This document shows positions 1 through 7,326 of a stretch of 64,000 nt of DNA, in pieces (position 1 is the stretch's first letter; the number at the start of each line of letters is the position of its first letter). The stretch lies in NCBI RefSeq assembly GCF_023806125.1, contig NZ_JAMSKT010000010.1:1-64000 (forward strand), written 5' to 3'. The notes under the pieces were generated by a model. That model saw nothing but the letters and a program-made list of their open reading frames with translations, searched no databases and had not been told where the DNA came from. The DNA is from Clostridium caldaquaticum. Lineage in GTDB: Bacteria; Bacillota; Clostridia; Clostridiales; Clostridiaceae. The position numbers and the translations under genes were made by a program.

Positions 1-348
1 TGGCTATGCTTTTTCAAAGACTATGGATACAGAACTAGCTATAAAGGCTGTAGAAAATGCCTACATAACTCAAAAACCAAAGAATACTGTTATACTCCAC
101 AGTGAGAACATAATATAATTCATTCTTTTAGCGGCAAGGGATGTCCTTATGACAATGCTTGTATAGAATCCTTTCATGCTACACTAAAAAAGGAAGAAGT
201 ACACTTAGTTACATATTATGACTTTGATGCTGCAAGGATAGCTATATTTAAATATATAGAATCCTGGTATAACAGAAAAAGGCTGCATAGCAGTATCGGT
301 TATATGACTCCCCAACAGTTTGAAGATTCTTTAAGAAAAACTGCATAA
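1..348 (+). pseudogene. IS3-family transposase (OrfB type) remnant, 5' end outside window
   Basis: Two reading frames together give the C-terminal half of an IS3/IS150-type DDE transposase. The first frame (from base 2) ends at a stop near 115, just after a VILHSEN motif where intact enzymes have HSD plus about 30 more residues. The other frame resumes near 121 with SGKGCPYDNACIESF, containing the catalytic Glu, and continues through ESWYNRKRLHSSIGYMTPQQF to the stop at 348. The catalytic Asp of HSD is replaced by Glu, roughly 30 codons are missing, and the frame shifts, so the enzyme should be inactive. The family is recognised from these motifs; the 5' part lies beyond the window. Confidence 0.85.
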
Positions 349-381
349 AAAATTTGAGTTTTTGTGTCTACTATATTGACA
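349..381 (+). repeat. Probable right end of the IS3-type element
   Basis: Directly after the transposase stop comes a stretch ending in GTGTCTACTATATTGACA (364-381). Its complement begins TGTCAATATAGTAGACAC, the kind of TG-starting terminal inverted repeat seen at IS3-group ends. The left end is outside the window, so the matching repeat and target duplication cannot be checked. Confidence 0.4.
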
Positions 382-776
382 TAAATCCAAAAACAGGAGG
401 TATCTGTATTGGAAAATGCATTACAACAGAAAGCTTGGGGAAAAATCTTAGAAAATTATTCTTTCTAAGAACTAGCTGCAATATGCTGAATATTGATAAG
501 ATTAATACTGTATATCTAGCCCGCGAAGCGACAGATTTAAGAAGAAATGAAGAAATATTTATGGTTTAGCCATTATCGTTTAATCAGAGCTTAAGCTTGA
601 TTCTTTTAAAAAAGCATTATCTGAATAAGAGCTTCTACTCCATTTGAAATTAAATTTCTAAAAAATTAATAAAAAACACTTTTAATATTTCTAAATTAAG
701 GGTACAATGTTAACATAATGTTTATGAGGCGTAAATATAATTTATATTATGCCATAATAATAAGGAGGTATTTTTA
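382..776 (+). other. Gene-poor stretch with possible gene debris and a weak hairpin
   Basis: No convincing gene is present. An AGGAGG at 395-400 precedes a TTG at 409, which opens only a 19-codon frame. This could be the stub of a gene interrupted by the insertion element, but the peptide is not recognisable. A palindromic segment at 582-602 (AATCA, AGCTT/AAGCT, TGATT) followed by CTTTT could act as a weak terminator. TACAAT at 703-708 could be a -10 box for the next gene, but no good -35 was seen upstream. Confidence 0.4.
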
Positions 777-1145
777 ATGAGTGATGAAAAATTACACAAC
801 TGCGGTTGTGAGGAAGATACATGCGGCTGTGGCTGCGGAGAACATGAGCATGAGCAAGGCTGCGAATGTGGTGATCATGAACATGGGGAGTGTTGTGGCT
901 GCGGACATGATCATGGAGCTATGATTGTTGATTTAGAAGATGAAAACGGTAATGTAGTTTCTTGTGAGGTTGTTGATGGATTTACCTATAAAGAAAATGA
1001 TTATGTTTTAGTTCAGCATCCAGAAGATGGTTCTGTTTTTTTATTTAAAGTAGTAGGTGAAGAAGGAGAGCTTGTAATTCCAGAGGAGGAAGAATTTGAC
1101 GAAGTTTCAAAATACTATGAACAAAGTTTAGAAGATGAAGAGTAA
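777..1145 (+). CDS. DUF1292 protein with Cys/His-rich N-terminal head
   Basis: 122 aa. Residues about 48-110 form a DUF1292 domain (acidic, MIVDLEDENGNVVSCEVV start, then a VLVQHPEDGS segment), a small Firmicute domain of unknown function. Residues 1-47 are unusual: 10 Cys and 7 His in repeats such as CGCGCGEHEHE and GCGHDHG, which look like a metal-binding tail. The start is well supported by AAGGAGG at 762-768. A hairpin follows the stop, so it may be a single-gene unit. Zn, Ni or Cu binding is an inference from composition; the function is unknown. Confidence 0.85.
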   Translation: MSDEKLHNCGCEEDTCGCGCGEHEHEQGCECGDHEHGECCGCGHDHGAMIVDLEDENGNVVSCEVVDGFTYKENDYVLVQHPEDGSVFLFKVVGEEGELVIPEEEEFDEVSKYYEQSLEDEE

Positions 1146-1151
1146 AAATTT

Positions 1152-1180
1152 AGGCCGCTGCCGTAAATAGCGGCCTTTAA
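1152..1180 (+). terminator. Hairpin after the DUF1292 gene
   Basis: AGGCCGCT (1152-1159) pairs with AGCGGCCT (1169-1176) around a 9-nt loop, followed by a short TTTAATTA tract. The stem is GC-rich; the poor T-run makes termination likely but not certain. Confidence 0.65.
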
Positions 1181-1217
1181 TTATATGTTTCTATTTAGCT
1201 TAAGGAGGCTGACTTTG

Positions 1218-1859
1218 ATGGAAAGGCTTGCTATATTTGATGTAGATTATACTCTTACAAAGAGAGAAACTTTAATGGAATTTTATAAGTTTATGCTTAA
1301 AAAAAATCCTAAACTATCTTTTAGTTTTCCTAAAATATTATTATCAGCGTTCTTTTATGCTTTTAAAATAGTTCCTTTAAAAAAAGTAAAAGAATATTTT
1401 ATTTACTTTATTGATGGTATCAAGGAAGAAGAAATGAAAGATTTAGTTAAAGAATTCTATGAAAAAAGACTGAGCAGGATTTTGTATAAGGATGCTATTG
1501 AGACCATGAGAAAATTAAAAGCTAAAGGGTGTAAAATATATTTAATATCTGCTTCGCCAGAATTTTATTTAAAGGAACTATATAATATAAAAGAAGTGGA
1601 TAAGGTAATTGGTACTAGATACTTATGCGAAAATGGAGTACATAAAAGCACCATGGAGGGTGAAAATTGTAAAGGTGAGGAAAAGGTAAAAAGATTGATG
1701 GAAGAATTAAAAAAAGAAAAAATAGAAGTAGACTTTAAAAATTCCTACATGTTTTCAGATTCTCTTTCAGATTTGCCTCTTTTTAATCTTGTAGGAAATC
1801 CTTATCTTATAAATTATAGAAAAAAACATGATAAAATAAAAATATTAAAATGGAAGTAA
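1218..1859 (+). CDS. HAD-superfamily IB hydrolase (phosphoserine-phosphatase-like)
   Basis: 213 aa from ATG 1218, chosen because AAGGAGG lies at 1202-1208; an upstream in-frame ATG at 1185 has no such site. HAD motif I is DVDYT near the N-terminus (nucleophile Asp and general acid Asp). Motif II is the Ser in LISASPEFYL. Motif III/IV is a Lys-containing segment, then SDSLSDLPLF. A helical cap with several Lys-rich stretches sits between motifs I and II. These fit the HAD-IB phosphatase group; the substrate cannot be read from the sequence. It precedes an aminotransferase gene, but the 90-bp gap makes an operon only possible. Confidence 0.85.
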   Translation: MERLAIFDVDYTLTKRETLMEFYKFMLKKNPKLSFSFPKILLSAFFYAFKIVPLKKVKEYFIYFIDGIKEEEMKDLVKEFYEKRLSRILYKDAIETMRKLKAKGCKIYLISASPEFYLKELYNIKEVDKVIGTRYLCENGVHKSTMEGENCKGEEKVKRLMEELKKEKIEVDFKNSYMFSDSLSDLPLFNLVGNPYLINYRKKHDKIKILKWK

Positions 1860-1950
1860 GCGTTTTAATAGATTATTTTAAATTATGGTATTTGTTTATA
1901 AATTTAAGATTTTACATAAAGATAAATTATTTACAGGAGGAGAGATACAT

Positions 1951-2793
1951 ATGAGCGAGTGCTATAGTAAATTTTTTATACGTAACACTGAAGTGCTGAG
2001 AGAAGAAGTTTTTCAAGATAGTTTAGTTTCTACTGGAACTTCTCTTTATGAAGTGATAAGAGTTATAGATGGAGTACCGCTTTTTTTAGAAAAACACTTA
2101 GAAAGGTTAAAAAATTCGGCTCAAATAGTAAATTTTCATTTGTGGATGGATTTAAATGATATTAAAGAAAAATTATTAGAACTTATAAATATAAATAATG
2201 TACTAGTAGGTAATGTAAAAATTATTTTCAATTATAACAATAATGAAGGAAAGGAAAAGCGTACTTTTTTGGCATATTTTATAAAGCACCACTATCCAAG
2301 CAAAGAATTATATGAAAATGGAGTTTCTACAATACTATGTTTTATGGAGAGAGATAAACCTAATGCTAAGATAATTAATAATGAACTAAGAAAAATAACA
2401 GATGAAAAGATGAAAAGCAGCGGTGCTTATGAAGCTATATTAGTAGATAAAAATGAAAATATTACAGAAGGCAGCAGGTCTAATATATTCATGATAAAAG
2501 AAAACGTAGTTTTAACTGCCCCTATTGTTGATGTTCTGCCAGGCATAACTAGACAAATTATAATGGATATTTGTAAAGCTGAAAATATACAAATAGAAGA
2601 GAAAAGGGTTAGTTATAAAGAATTAAAAGAATTAAGTGCATTATTTATTACAGGTACTTCTCCAAAAGTTCTGCCAGTAAATAAAGTCGAAAATATTATG
2701 TTTAATTCTTCAAAAAATAGTATTGTGTTAAAAATTAAGGAAGCATATGATAAAATTATTGAGACATATATAGTTAACAATAAAATTTTATAA
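1951..2793 (+). CDS. Class IV (branched-chain/D-amino-acid/ADC-lyase-like) PLP aminotransferase
   Basis: 280 aa from ATG 1951, preceded by AGGAGG at 1935-1940; 22 upstream in-frame codons lack a comparable site. Family features: an early GTSLYEVIRV segment with an FLEKHLERL loop, the probable PLP Lys at residue 140 in NAKIINNELRK, then the class IV signature AILVDKNENITEGSRSNIF followed by VLPGITRQII. This fold covers branched-chain aminotransferase, D-alanine aminotransferase and aminodeoxychorismate lyase (PabC). The length is closest to the last two, and no pab genes are nearby, so the substrate is open. Confidence 0.85.
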   Translation: MSECYSKFFIRNTEVLREEVFQDSLVSTGTSLYEVIRVIDGVPLFLEKHLERLKNSAQIVNFHLWMDLNDIKEKLLELININNVLVGNVKIIFNYNNNEGKEKRTFLAYFIKHHYPSKELYENGVSTILCFMERDKPNAKIINNELRKITDEKMKSSGAYEAILVDKNENITEGSRSNIFMIKENVVLTAPIVDVLPGITRQIIMDICKAENIQIEEKRVSYKELKELSALFITGTSPKVLPVNKVENIMFNSSKNSIVLKIKEAYDKIIETYIVNNKIL

Positions 2794-2890
2794 TTTTTTA
2801 AATTATTATCAAGAAAATGTTTATTAATACGAAAATAAAGATAAGTATATAAATTTATAATATAATCTTATCGGGGATGGGTGAATTGTT

Positions 2891-4453
2891 ATGAAGGAAA
2901 ACAGCACTTTGATAGTGGACAAGGATTCCTCTATTCCAGCTAGAAGCTTAAATATAAAAATAACTGAAAACAATATGGAAGCATATATAACAATAACCTA
3001 CTCTTTTAAGGAGGGGCAGAATCCTCCTCCAAGCTATAATGTTGATGAGTTAAAAGCTGAGCTGTTTAATAAAGGTATTGTTTATGGAATTATCGAGGAA
3101 AATTTAGAGAAATGCACTGACAAAAATGGAGTAGAAAATATATTAGTTGCCAAAGGAGAATTTCCGGTAGAAGGTGAAGATGATATTATCCATATTAAAT
3201 TTGATATAGATAAAGATATAAAAAAGTTAAATGAAGATAAGTATGGAAGAATTGACTTTAAAAATATTGGTGCAGTAACTGCAGTTAGTAAGGGTGATGT
3301 TTTAGTTGAAAGAGTACCAGGGAAAGATGGTGTTCCTGGAAAAGATATTAAAGGAAAAATACTTAAACCTAAACCTGTAAAAAAAATTAAGCTTAAAGTT
3401 TCAAGTGGTTGTGAAATTAAAAACGAAAATATAGTAATAGCTTCTATGTCCGGTAAACCAAGTATAAAAAATAATACTTTTTATGTATACAAGGTACATG
3501 AAGTAAAAGGAGATGTGAACCTGGAAACAGGAAATATTATCTTTTCAGAAGATATATTAATACATGGACATGTAAAAGAAGGTATGAAGGTTATAGCTGG
3601 AAATACAATTTCTGTATTAAAAAATGTTGAGCGAGCGGAAATAAAAGGAAGATCTGATATAGTAATTAAAGGGAATATTATATCATCTCATGTTATAGGT
3701 GGAGGAGAAGATACAGAAAAGCTTAAAGAACTTGAAAATTTAAATGTATTCAGACAGTCTTTAAAGGATATGATAGGAGCCATTGAAGAAGTAAAGAAGT
3801 TTAATCTTTTAGGATATGATGTATCAGACGGTCAGATAGTTAAAGTACTTATGGAAAATAAGTTTAAAGCTATACCAAAACAGGGTTTATGTGCAATAAC
3901 TCATATTATTAAAAGCAGACAAAATGACGATATCCAAGGGGATAAACTTTTGTGTCTTATAAAAGGAAAGCTGCTTGGATTAGCTCCATTAAGTATAAAA
4001 CATTACAGTGAAGTTATAGAAATAGAAGAAACAGTTAATGAAAGAATTGAGTTTTTAAATAGTACTCTTTCTTTACCGGTAAATGTAAAAATAAATTACT
4101 GTCAAGATTCATTTATAAACAGCTCAGGAGATATAATAGTTTCAGGTAAAGGTTCTTATGTTTCAGAATTATACGCCTATAACAATGTTTATTTTACAGG
4201 AGATATGAGTGTAGTCAGAGGCGGTACAGTTAAAGCAGGAAAAGAAATTAAATGTAAAACTGCAGGGAGCCTTGGAGGATCTATTACTAAGCTTATTGTA
4301 AATGAAGAGGGTCATATATGGATAGATAAAGCTTATGAAAACATAGTGTTATCAATTGGCGGTAGAGAGTTTGTCATAGATTATGCAAGCAGAAAGCTGC
4401 ATGCTTATTTAAATGAAAACTATGAACTAAAGGTTGATAGATTAAGATTGTAA
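2891..4453 (+). CDS. fapA: FapA / DUF342 family protein
   Basis: 520 aa with the DUF342 (FapA) layout: a mixed N-terminal region, then a polymer-like beta-helix core with repeated short strands (GDVNLETGNIIFSEDILIHG, VKEGMKVIAGNTI, IVIKGNII), a helical insert near 290-330, and a second strand block (GDIIVSGKGSYVSELYAYN). Such genes are often found beside motility and chemotaxis loci; the biochemical role is poorly known. It is first in a co-directional run to fliY and is followed by a duplicated ribosome-binding leader before cheW. GGGTG seven bases before ATG is a modest binding site. Confidence 0.85.
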   Translation: MKENSTLIVDKDSSIPARSLNIKITENNMEAYITITYSFKEGQNPPPSYNVDELKAELFNKGIVYGIIEENLEKCTDKNGVENILVAKGEFPVEGEDDIIHIKFDIDKDIKKLNEDKYGRIDFKNIGAVTAVSKGDVLVERVPGKDGVPGKDIKGKILKPKPVKKIKLKVSSGCEIKNENIVIASMSGKPSIKNNTFYVYKVHEVKGDVNLETGNIIFSEDILIHGHVKEGMKVIAGNTISVLKNVERAEIKGRSDIVIKGNIISSHVIGGGEDTEKLKELENLNVFRQSLKDMIGAIEEVKKFNLLGYDVSDGQIVKVLMENKFKAIPKQGLCAITHIIKSRQNDDIQGDKLLCLIKGKLLGLAPLSIKHYSEVIEIEETVNERIEFLNSTLSLPVNVKINYCQDSFINSSGDIIVSGKGSYVSELYAYNNVYFTGDMSVVRGGTVKAGKEIKCKTAGSLGGSITKLIVNEEGHIWIDKAYENIVLSIGGREFVIDYASRKLHAYLNENYELKVDRLRL

Positions 4454-4454
4454 A

Positions 4455-4513
4455 AGGAATACAGGAGGCATAAAGATTGATAATCTTTATGTGCTTTTGA
4501 GGAATACAGGAGG
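4455..4513 (+). repeat. Duplicated Shine-Dalgarno leader flanking a perfect hairpin
   Basis: The 14-mer AGGAATACAGGAGG occurs at 4455-4468 and again at 4500-4513. Between the copies lies a perfect 10-bp stem, CATAAAGATT (4469-4478) with AATCTTTATG (4482-4491), loop GAT, followed by GCTTTT. Only the second copy is correctly spaced from the cheW ATG at 4519. The hairpin could attenuate transcription, stabilise the downstream mRNA or mark an RNA-processing site; none of these is shown. Confidence 0.8.
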
Positions 4514-4518
4514 GTAAT

Positions 4519-4968
4519 ATGGAAAACAAAGAAATAAAGGTATTGATATTCAGTATAAATGGTGAGTATTATGCAACAGATATTATGGAAGTTGAAAGAA
4601 TTTTAGGTTATGAAGAAACTACAAAGCTCCCTGATTCACCAGATTTCATGCTAGGAGTCATAAACTATGAAGGGGCTATTCTTCCCATTATATCACTTGC
4701 TAAAAAATTCAATTTATCTTCTCAGGAAAAGGTTAATGATTCAAAAATTATTGTTGCTAAACAGGATAACAATAAAATAGGAATAATTGTAGATGTAGTT
4801 TCTGAAGTAAAAGATATCAATACAAAAGATATAGAAAATGCGCCAGAAATTGCAGCAAAAATTTCAAAAAGATATATAAAAGGCCTTATTAAAATAGATA
4901 AAAAAATAATAATATTTTTAAATCTAGCTACCATTTTAACTGAAGAAGAAAAAAATTTAATAATGTAA
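4519..4968 (+). CDS. cheW: CheW chemotaxis coupling protein (first copy)
   Basis: 149 aa, one CheW (SH3-like) domain spanning nearly the whole chain: KVLIFSINGEYYATDIMEV, the typical GVINYEGAILPIISL turn, and a C-terminal IKGLIKIDKKIIIFLNL. CheW links chemoreceptors to the kinase CheA at the membrane array. AGGAGG precedes the ATG by about six bases. A second, more canonical cheW lies at 10382, so this copy may serve a receptor subset. cheD follows after 9 bp. Confidence 0.93.
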   Translation: MENKEIKVLIFSINGEYYATDIMEVERILGYEETTKLPDSPDFMLGVINYEGAILPIISLAKKFNLSSQEKVNDSKIIVAKQDNNKIGIIVDVVSEVKDINTKDIENAPEIAAKISKRYIKGLIKIDKKIIIFLNLATILTEEEKNLIM

Positions 4969-4977
4969 GGTGCAGTT

Positions 4978-5475
4978 ATGGATGTAATGGATGTAAAAGA
5001 AATTAAAGTTGGAATTGCAGATCTTAATGTAACTACTTCACCAAATAAACTTATAACTGTAGGTTTAGGTTCTTGTATTGGAATTGCACTTTATGACAAA
5101 CTCCAAAATATAGGAGGATTAGCTCATATTATGCTGCCAGATAGTACACTATTTGGCAATATAAACAATCCTATTAAATTTGCAGATTTGGCTATTCCTG
5201 TTCTTATTGAAAAAATGGAGAAAATGGGAGCTTCAAAAAGAAACATCACAGCTAAAATAGCTGGGGGGGCTTCCATGTTTAATTTTTCAGATAAAAGCAT
5301 GATAATGGATGTAGGAAATAGAAACAGTGCAGCTGTAAAAGCTGTACTTGGAAAGTTATCCATATCAATTATTGGTGAGGATGTAGGAGGTAATAAAGGA
5401 AGAACTATGATATTTGATACCTTTAATGGTACTGTTAAAATAAGAACAGTAGGTTTAGGTATAAAAGAAATATGA
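4978..5475 (+). CDS. cheD: CheD chemoreceptor glutamine deamidase
   Basis: 165 aa. The catalytic Cys is C33 in GLGSCIGIALYD and the catalytic His is H50 in GGLAHIMLPDS, as in characterised CheD enzymes. The family deamidates receptor glutamines and, in Bacillus-type systems, is bound and modulated by CheC, which is encoded here at 9373. AAGGTG lies close to the ATG; a second in-frame ATG three codons on is an alternative. It is tightly packed with cheB downstream. Confidence 0.95.
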   Translation: MDVMDVKEIKVGIADLNVTTSPNKLITVGLGSCIGIALYDKLQNIGGLAHIMLPDSTLFGNINNPIKFADLAIPVLIEKMEKMGASKRNITAKIAGGASMFNFSDKSMIMDVGNRNSAAVKAVLGKLSISIIGEDVGGNKGRTMIFDTFNGTVKIRTVGLGIKEI

Positions 5476-5491
5476 TGGAGTGTGGTCTTGT

Positions 5492-6541
5492 TTGCAAAAG
5501 GTTAAGGTTTTAGTAGTTGATGATTCAGCATTGATGAGAAAAATAATATCTGATATGATAAATTCGCAGGACGATATGGAAGTAATAGATATTGCCAGAA
5601 ATGGTCAGGACTTGCTCCAAAAACTGCAAAAACATAATGTGGACGTTATAACATTAGATGTAGAAATGCCTGTTATGGACGGAATAACTGCATTAAGGGA
5701 ATTGAAGGAAAGAGGAATCAATATACCTGTAATAATGCTTAGCAGCGTTTCACAACGTGGAACAACACTTACCATGGAGTGTCTTGAGGCTGGAGCTTTT
5801 GATTTTATTCCTAAGCCTTCAGGAGCAATATCTCTAGATATAAACAAGGTTAAAGATGAATTGATTATAAAAATAAGAATGGCATATGATAAAAACAATG
5901 CTAAAGCTTCTTATATAAAGACAAGTACAGTTAATAATGAAAAGGCTCAATTTTTAAAAAAGAATTTAAGTGATAAAATTGAAGCAGTTGTAATAGGGGC
6001 GTCTACCGGTGGTCCTAAGGCGCTTTATAAAGTTATAACAGAACTTCCTAAGGACTTAGGTGTACCTGTATTTATTGTTCAGCATATGCCTGTAGGATTT
6101 ACAAAAGCTTTTGCAGATAGATTAAATACAAACAGTAAAATTACAGTGGTGGAAGCTTCAGATGGACAAAGTATTGAAAAAAATGTAGTTTATATAGCCC
6201 CTGGAGGTTTTCACATGGAAGTTCATAGTGATAGAAAAATTCATTTAAATACAGAACCAGCTATGTGGGGGGTTAGGCCAGCTGTAGATAAGCTTTTTAT
6301 ATCAGCTTCTAAAGTATATGGTCCTCGGCTTGTAAGTGCTGTACTCACAGGAATGGGAAGAGACGGAGCACAGGGAACAGTGGAAATAAAGAAAAATGGA
6401 GGAATAACTATTTCAGAAGATAAGTCTACGTGTACAATATATGGTATGCCAAAAGCAGCTTTTGAAACTGGAAAAGTAGATATTATTCTTCCTATTGATG
6501 AAATGGCAGTCCAAATTATTAAGCTTATTACAGGGAGATAA
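5492..6541 (+). CDS. cheB: CheB response regulator / protein-glutamate methylesterase
   Basis: 349 aa from TTG 5492. A GTG at 5480 is also in frame but overlaps the only ribosome site (GGAG 5477-5480), so TTG fits better. An N-terminal receiver domain (VLVVDDSALMRK; phospho-Asp in TLDVEMPVMDG; Lys in IPKPS) is joined to a methylesterase domain with the Ser of IGASTGGPKAL, the His of VQHMP and the Asp of GMGRDGA. Phosphorylated by CheA, it demethylates chemoreceptors, opposing CheR encoded 5 bp downstream. Confidence 0.95.
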   Translation: MQKVKVLVVDDSALMRKIISDMINSQDDMEVIDIARNGQDLLQKLQKHNVDVITLDVEMPVMDGITALRELKERGINIPVIMLSSVSQRGTTLTMECLEAGAFDFIPKPSGAISLDINKVKDELIIKIRMAYDKNNAKASYIKTSTVNNEKAQFLKKNLSDKIEAVVIGASTGGPKALYKVITELPKDLGVPVFIVQHMPVGFTKAFADRLNTNSKITVVEASDGQSIEKNVVYIAPGGFHMEVHSDRKIHLNTEPAMWGVRPAVDKLFISASKVYGPRLVSAVLTGMGRDGAQGTVEIKKNGGITISEDKSTCTIYGMPKAAFETGKVDIILPIDEMAVQIIKLITGR

Positions 6542-6546
6542 AGTTT

Positions 6547-7314
6547 ATGGATTTAGTGTATTTTGAACAATGGGTGTTAAAAGAGTTTAATATAAATTTA
6601 TCAGCATACAAGTCAAATCAGCTTCATAGAAGAATATTAAGTTTGATGTCAAGGGTTGGAGTGAAGTCTGTTGAAGATTATATTGCTCTTTTGAAAAAAG
6701 ATAAATCTCAAAGGCAAAGATTCTTAGATTTTATTACTATAAATGTAAGTGAATTTTTTAGAAATCCGGAAATCTTTGAGGAATTGAAAGAGAAAATACT
6801 TAAGGAGCTGCTTCCAGGTAATAGAAGCTTAAAAATTTGGAGTGCAGCCTGTTCTATTGGTGCAGAACCATATTCACTTGCTATAATTATGGACAACTTA
6901 AGTCCGGGAGGAAAACATAAGATAATAGCAACGGATATTGATTCAACTATATTAGATAGAGCAAGGGCAGGAGAATATTCTTTCTCTGAAGTTAAGAATG
7001 TAAAAAAAGAGTATTTAGATAAGTACTTTAAAGTTTCAGGAGATAAATATATAATAGATTCTAGAATAAAAAATATGGTGTCTTTCAAAAAGCATGATTT
7101 GATATTGGAAGCTTATGAGAAGGATTTTGATCTTATAGTATGCAGAAATGTAGTTATTTATTTTAATCAGGACGTGAAGGATGCCATATATAAAAAATTC
7201 AGTTCTTCATTAAAAAAAGGGGGACTTCTATTTGTAGGAGCTACGGAAAGCATTTATAATTATAAAGACTATGGATTTGATAAGGCTTCTACTTTTATAT
7301 ATAGAAAACTTTAG
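6547..7314 (+). CDS. cheR: CheR chemoreceptor methyltransferase
   Basis: 255 aa. An N-terminal helical domain (residues 1-70, with LHRRILSLMSRVG) is followed by the SAM-binding fold with WSAACSIGAEPYSLAI and IIATDIDSTIL. Further typical motifs are LIVCRNVVIYF and GGLLFVGATESI. It methylates glutamates on chemoreceptors using S-adenosylmethionine. The length is normal for the family. It ends 12 bp before cheA, within one transcription unit. Confidence 0.95.
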   Translation: MDLVYFEQWVLKEFNINLSAYKSNQLHRRILSLMSRVGVKSVEDYIALLKKDKSQRQRFLDFITINVSEFFRNPEIFEELKEKILKELLPGNRSLKIWSAACSIGAEPYSLAIIMDNLSPGGKHKIIATDIDSTILDRARAGEYSFSEVKNVKKEYLDKYFKVSGDKYIIDSRIKNMVSFKKHDLILEAYEKDFDLIVCRNVVIYFNQDVKDAIYKKFSSSLKKGGLLFVGATESIYNYKDYGFDKASTFIYRKL

Positions 7315-7326
7315 GGAGGGAAAAAT

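Noticed and set aside
354-569. 71-codon ORF after the transposase remnant
   Set aside because: No ribosome site, overlaps the insertion-element end, and the peptide resembles nothing; better seen as debris.
731-760. TAAA-N15-GCCATAAT before the DUF1292 gene as a sigma-D promoter
   Set aside because: The -10 lacks the G of GCCGATAA and the CGATAA core shared by the three good sites, and the gene is not flagellar.
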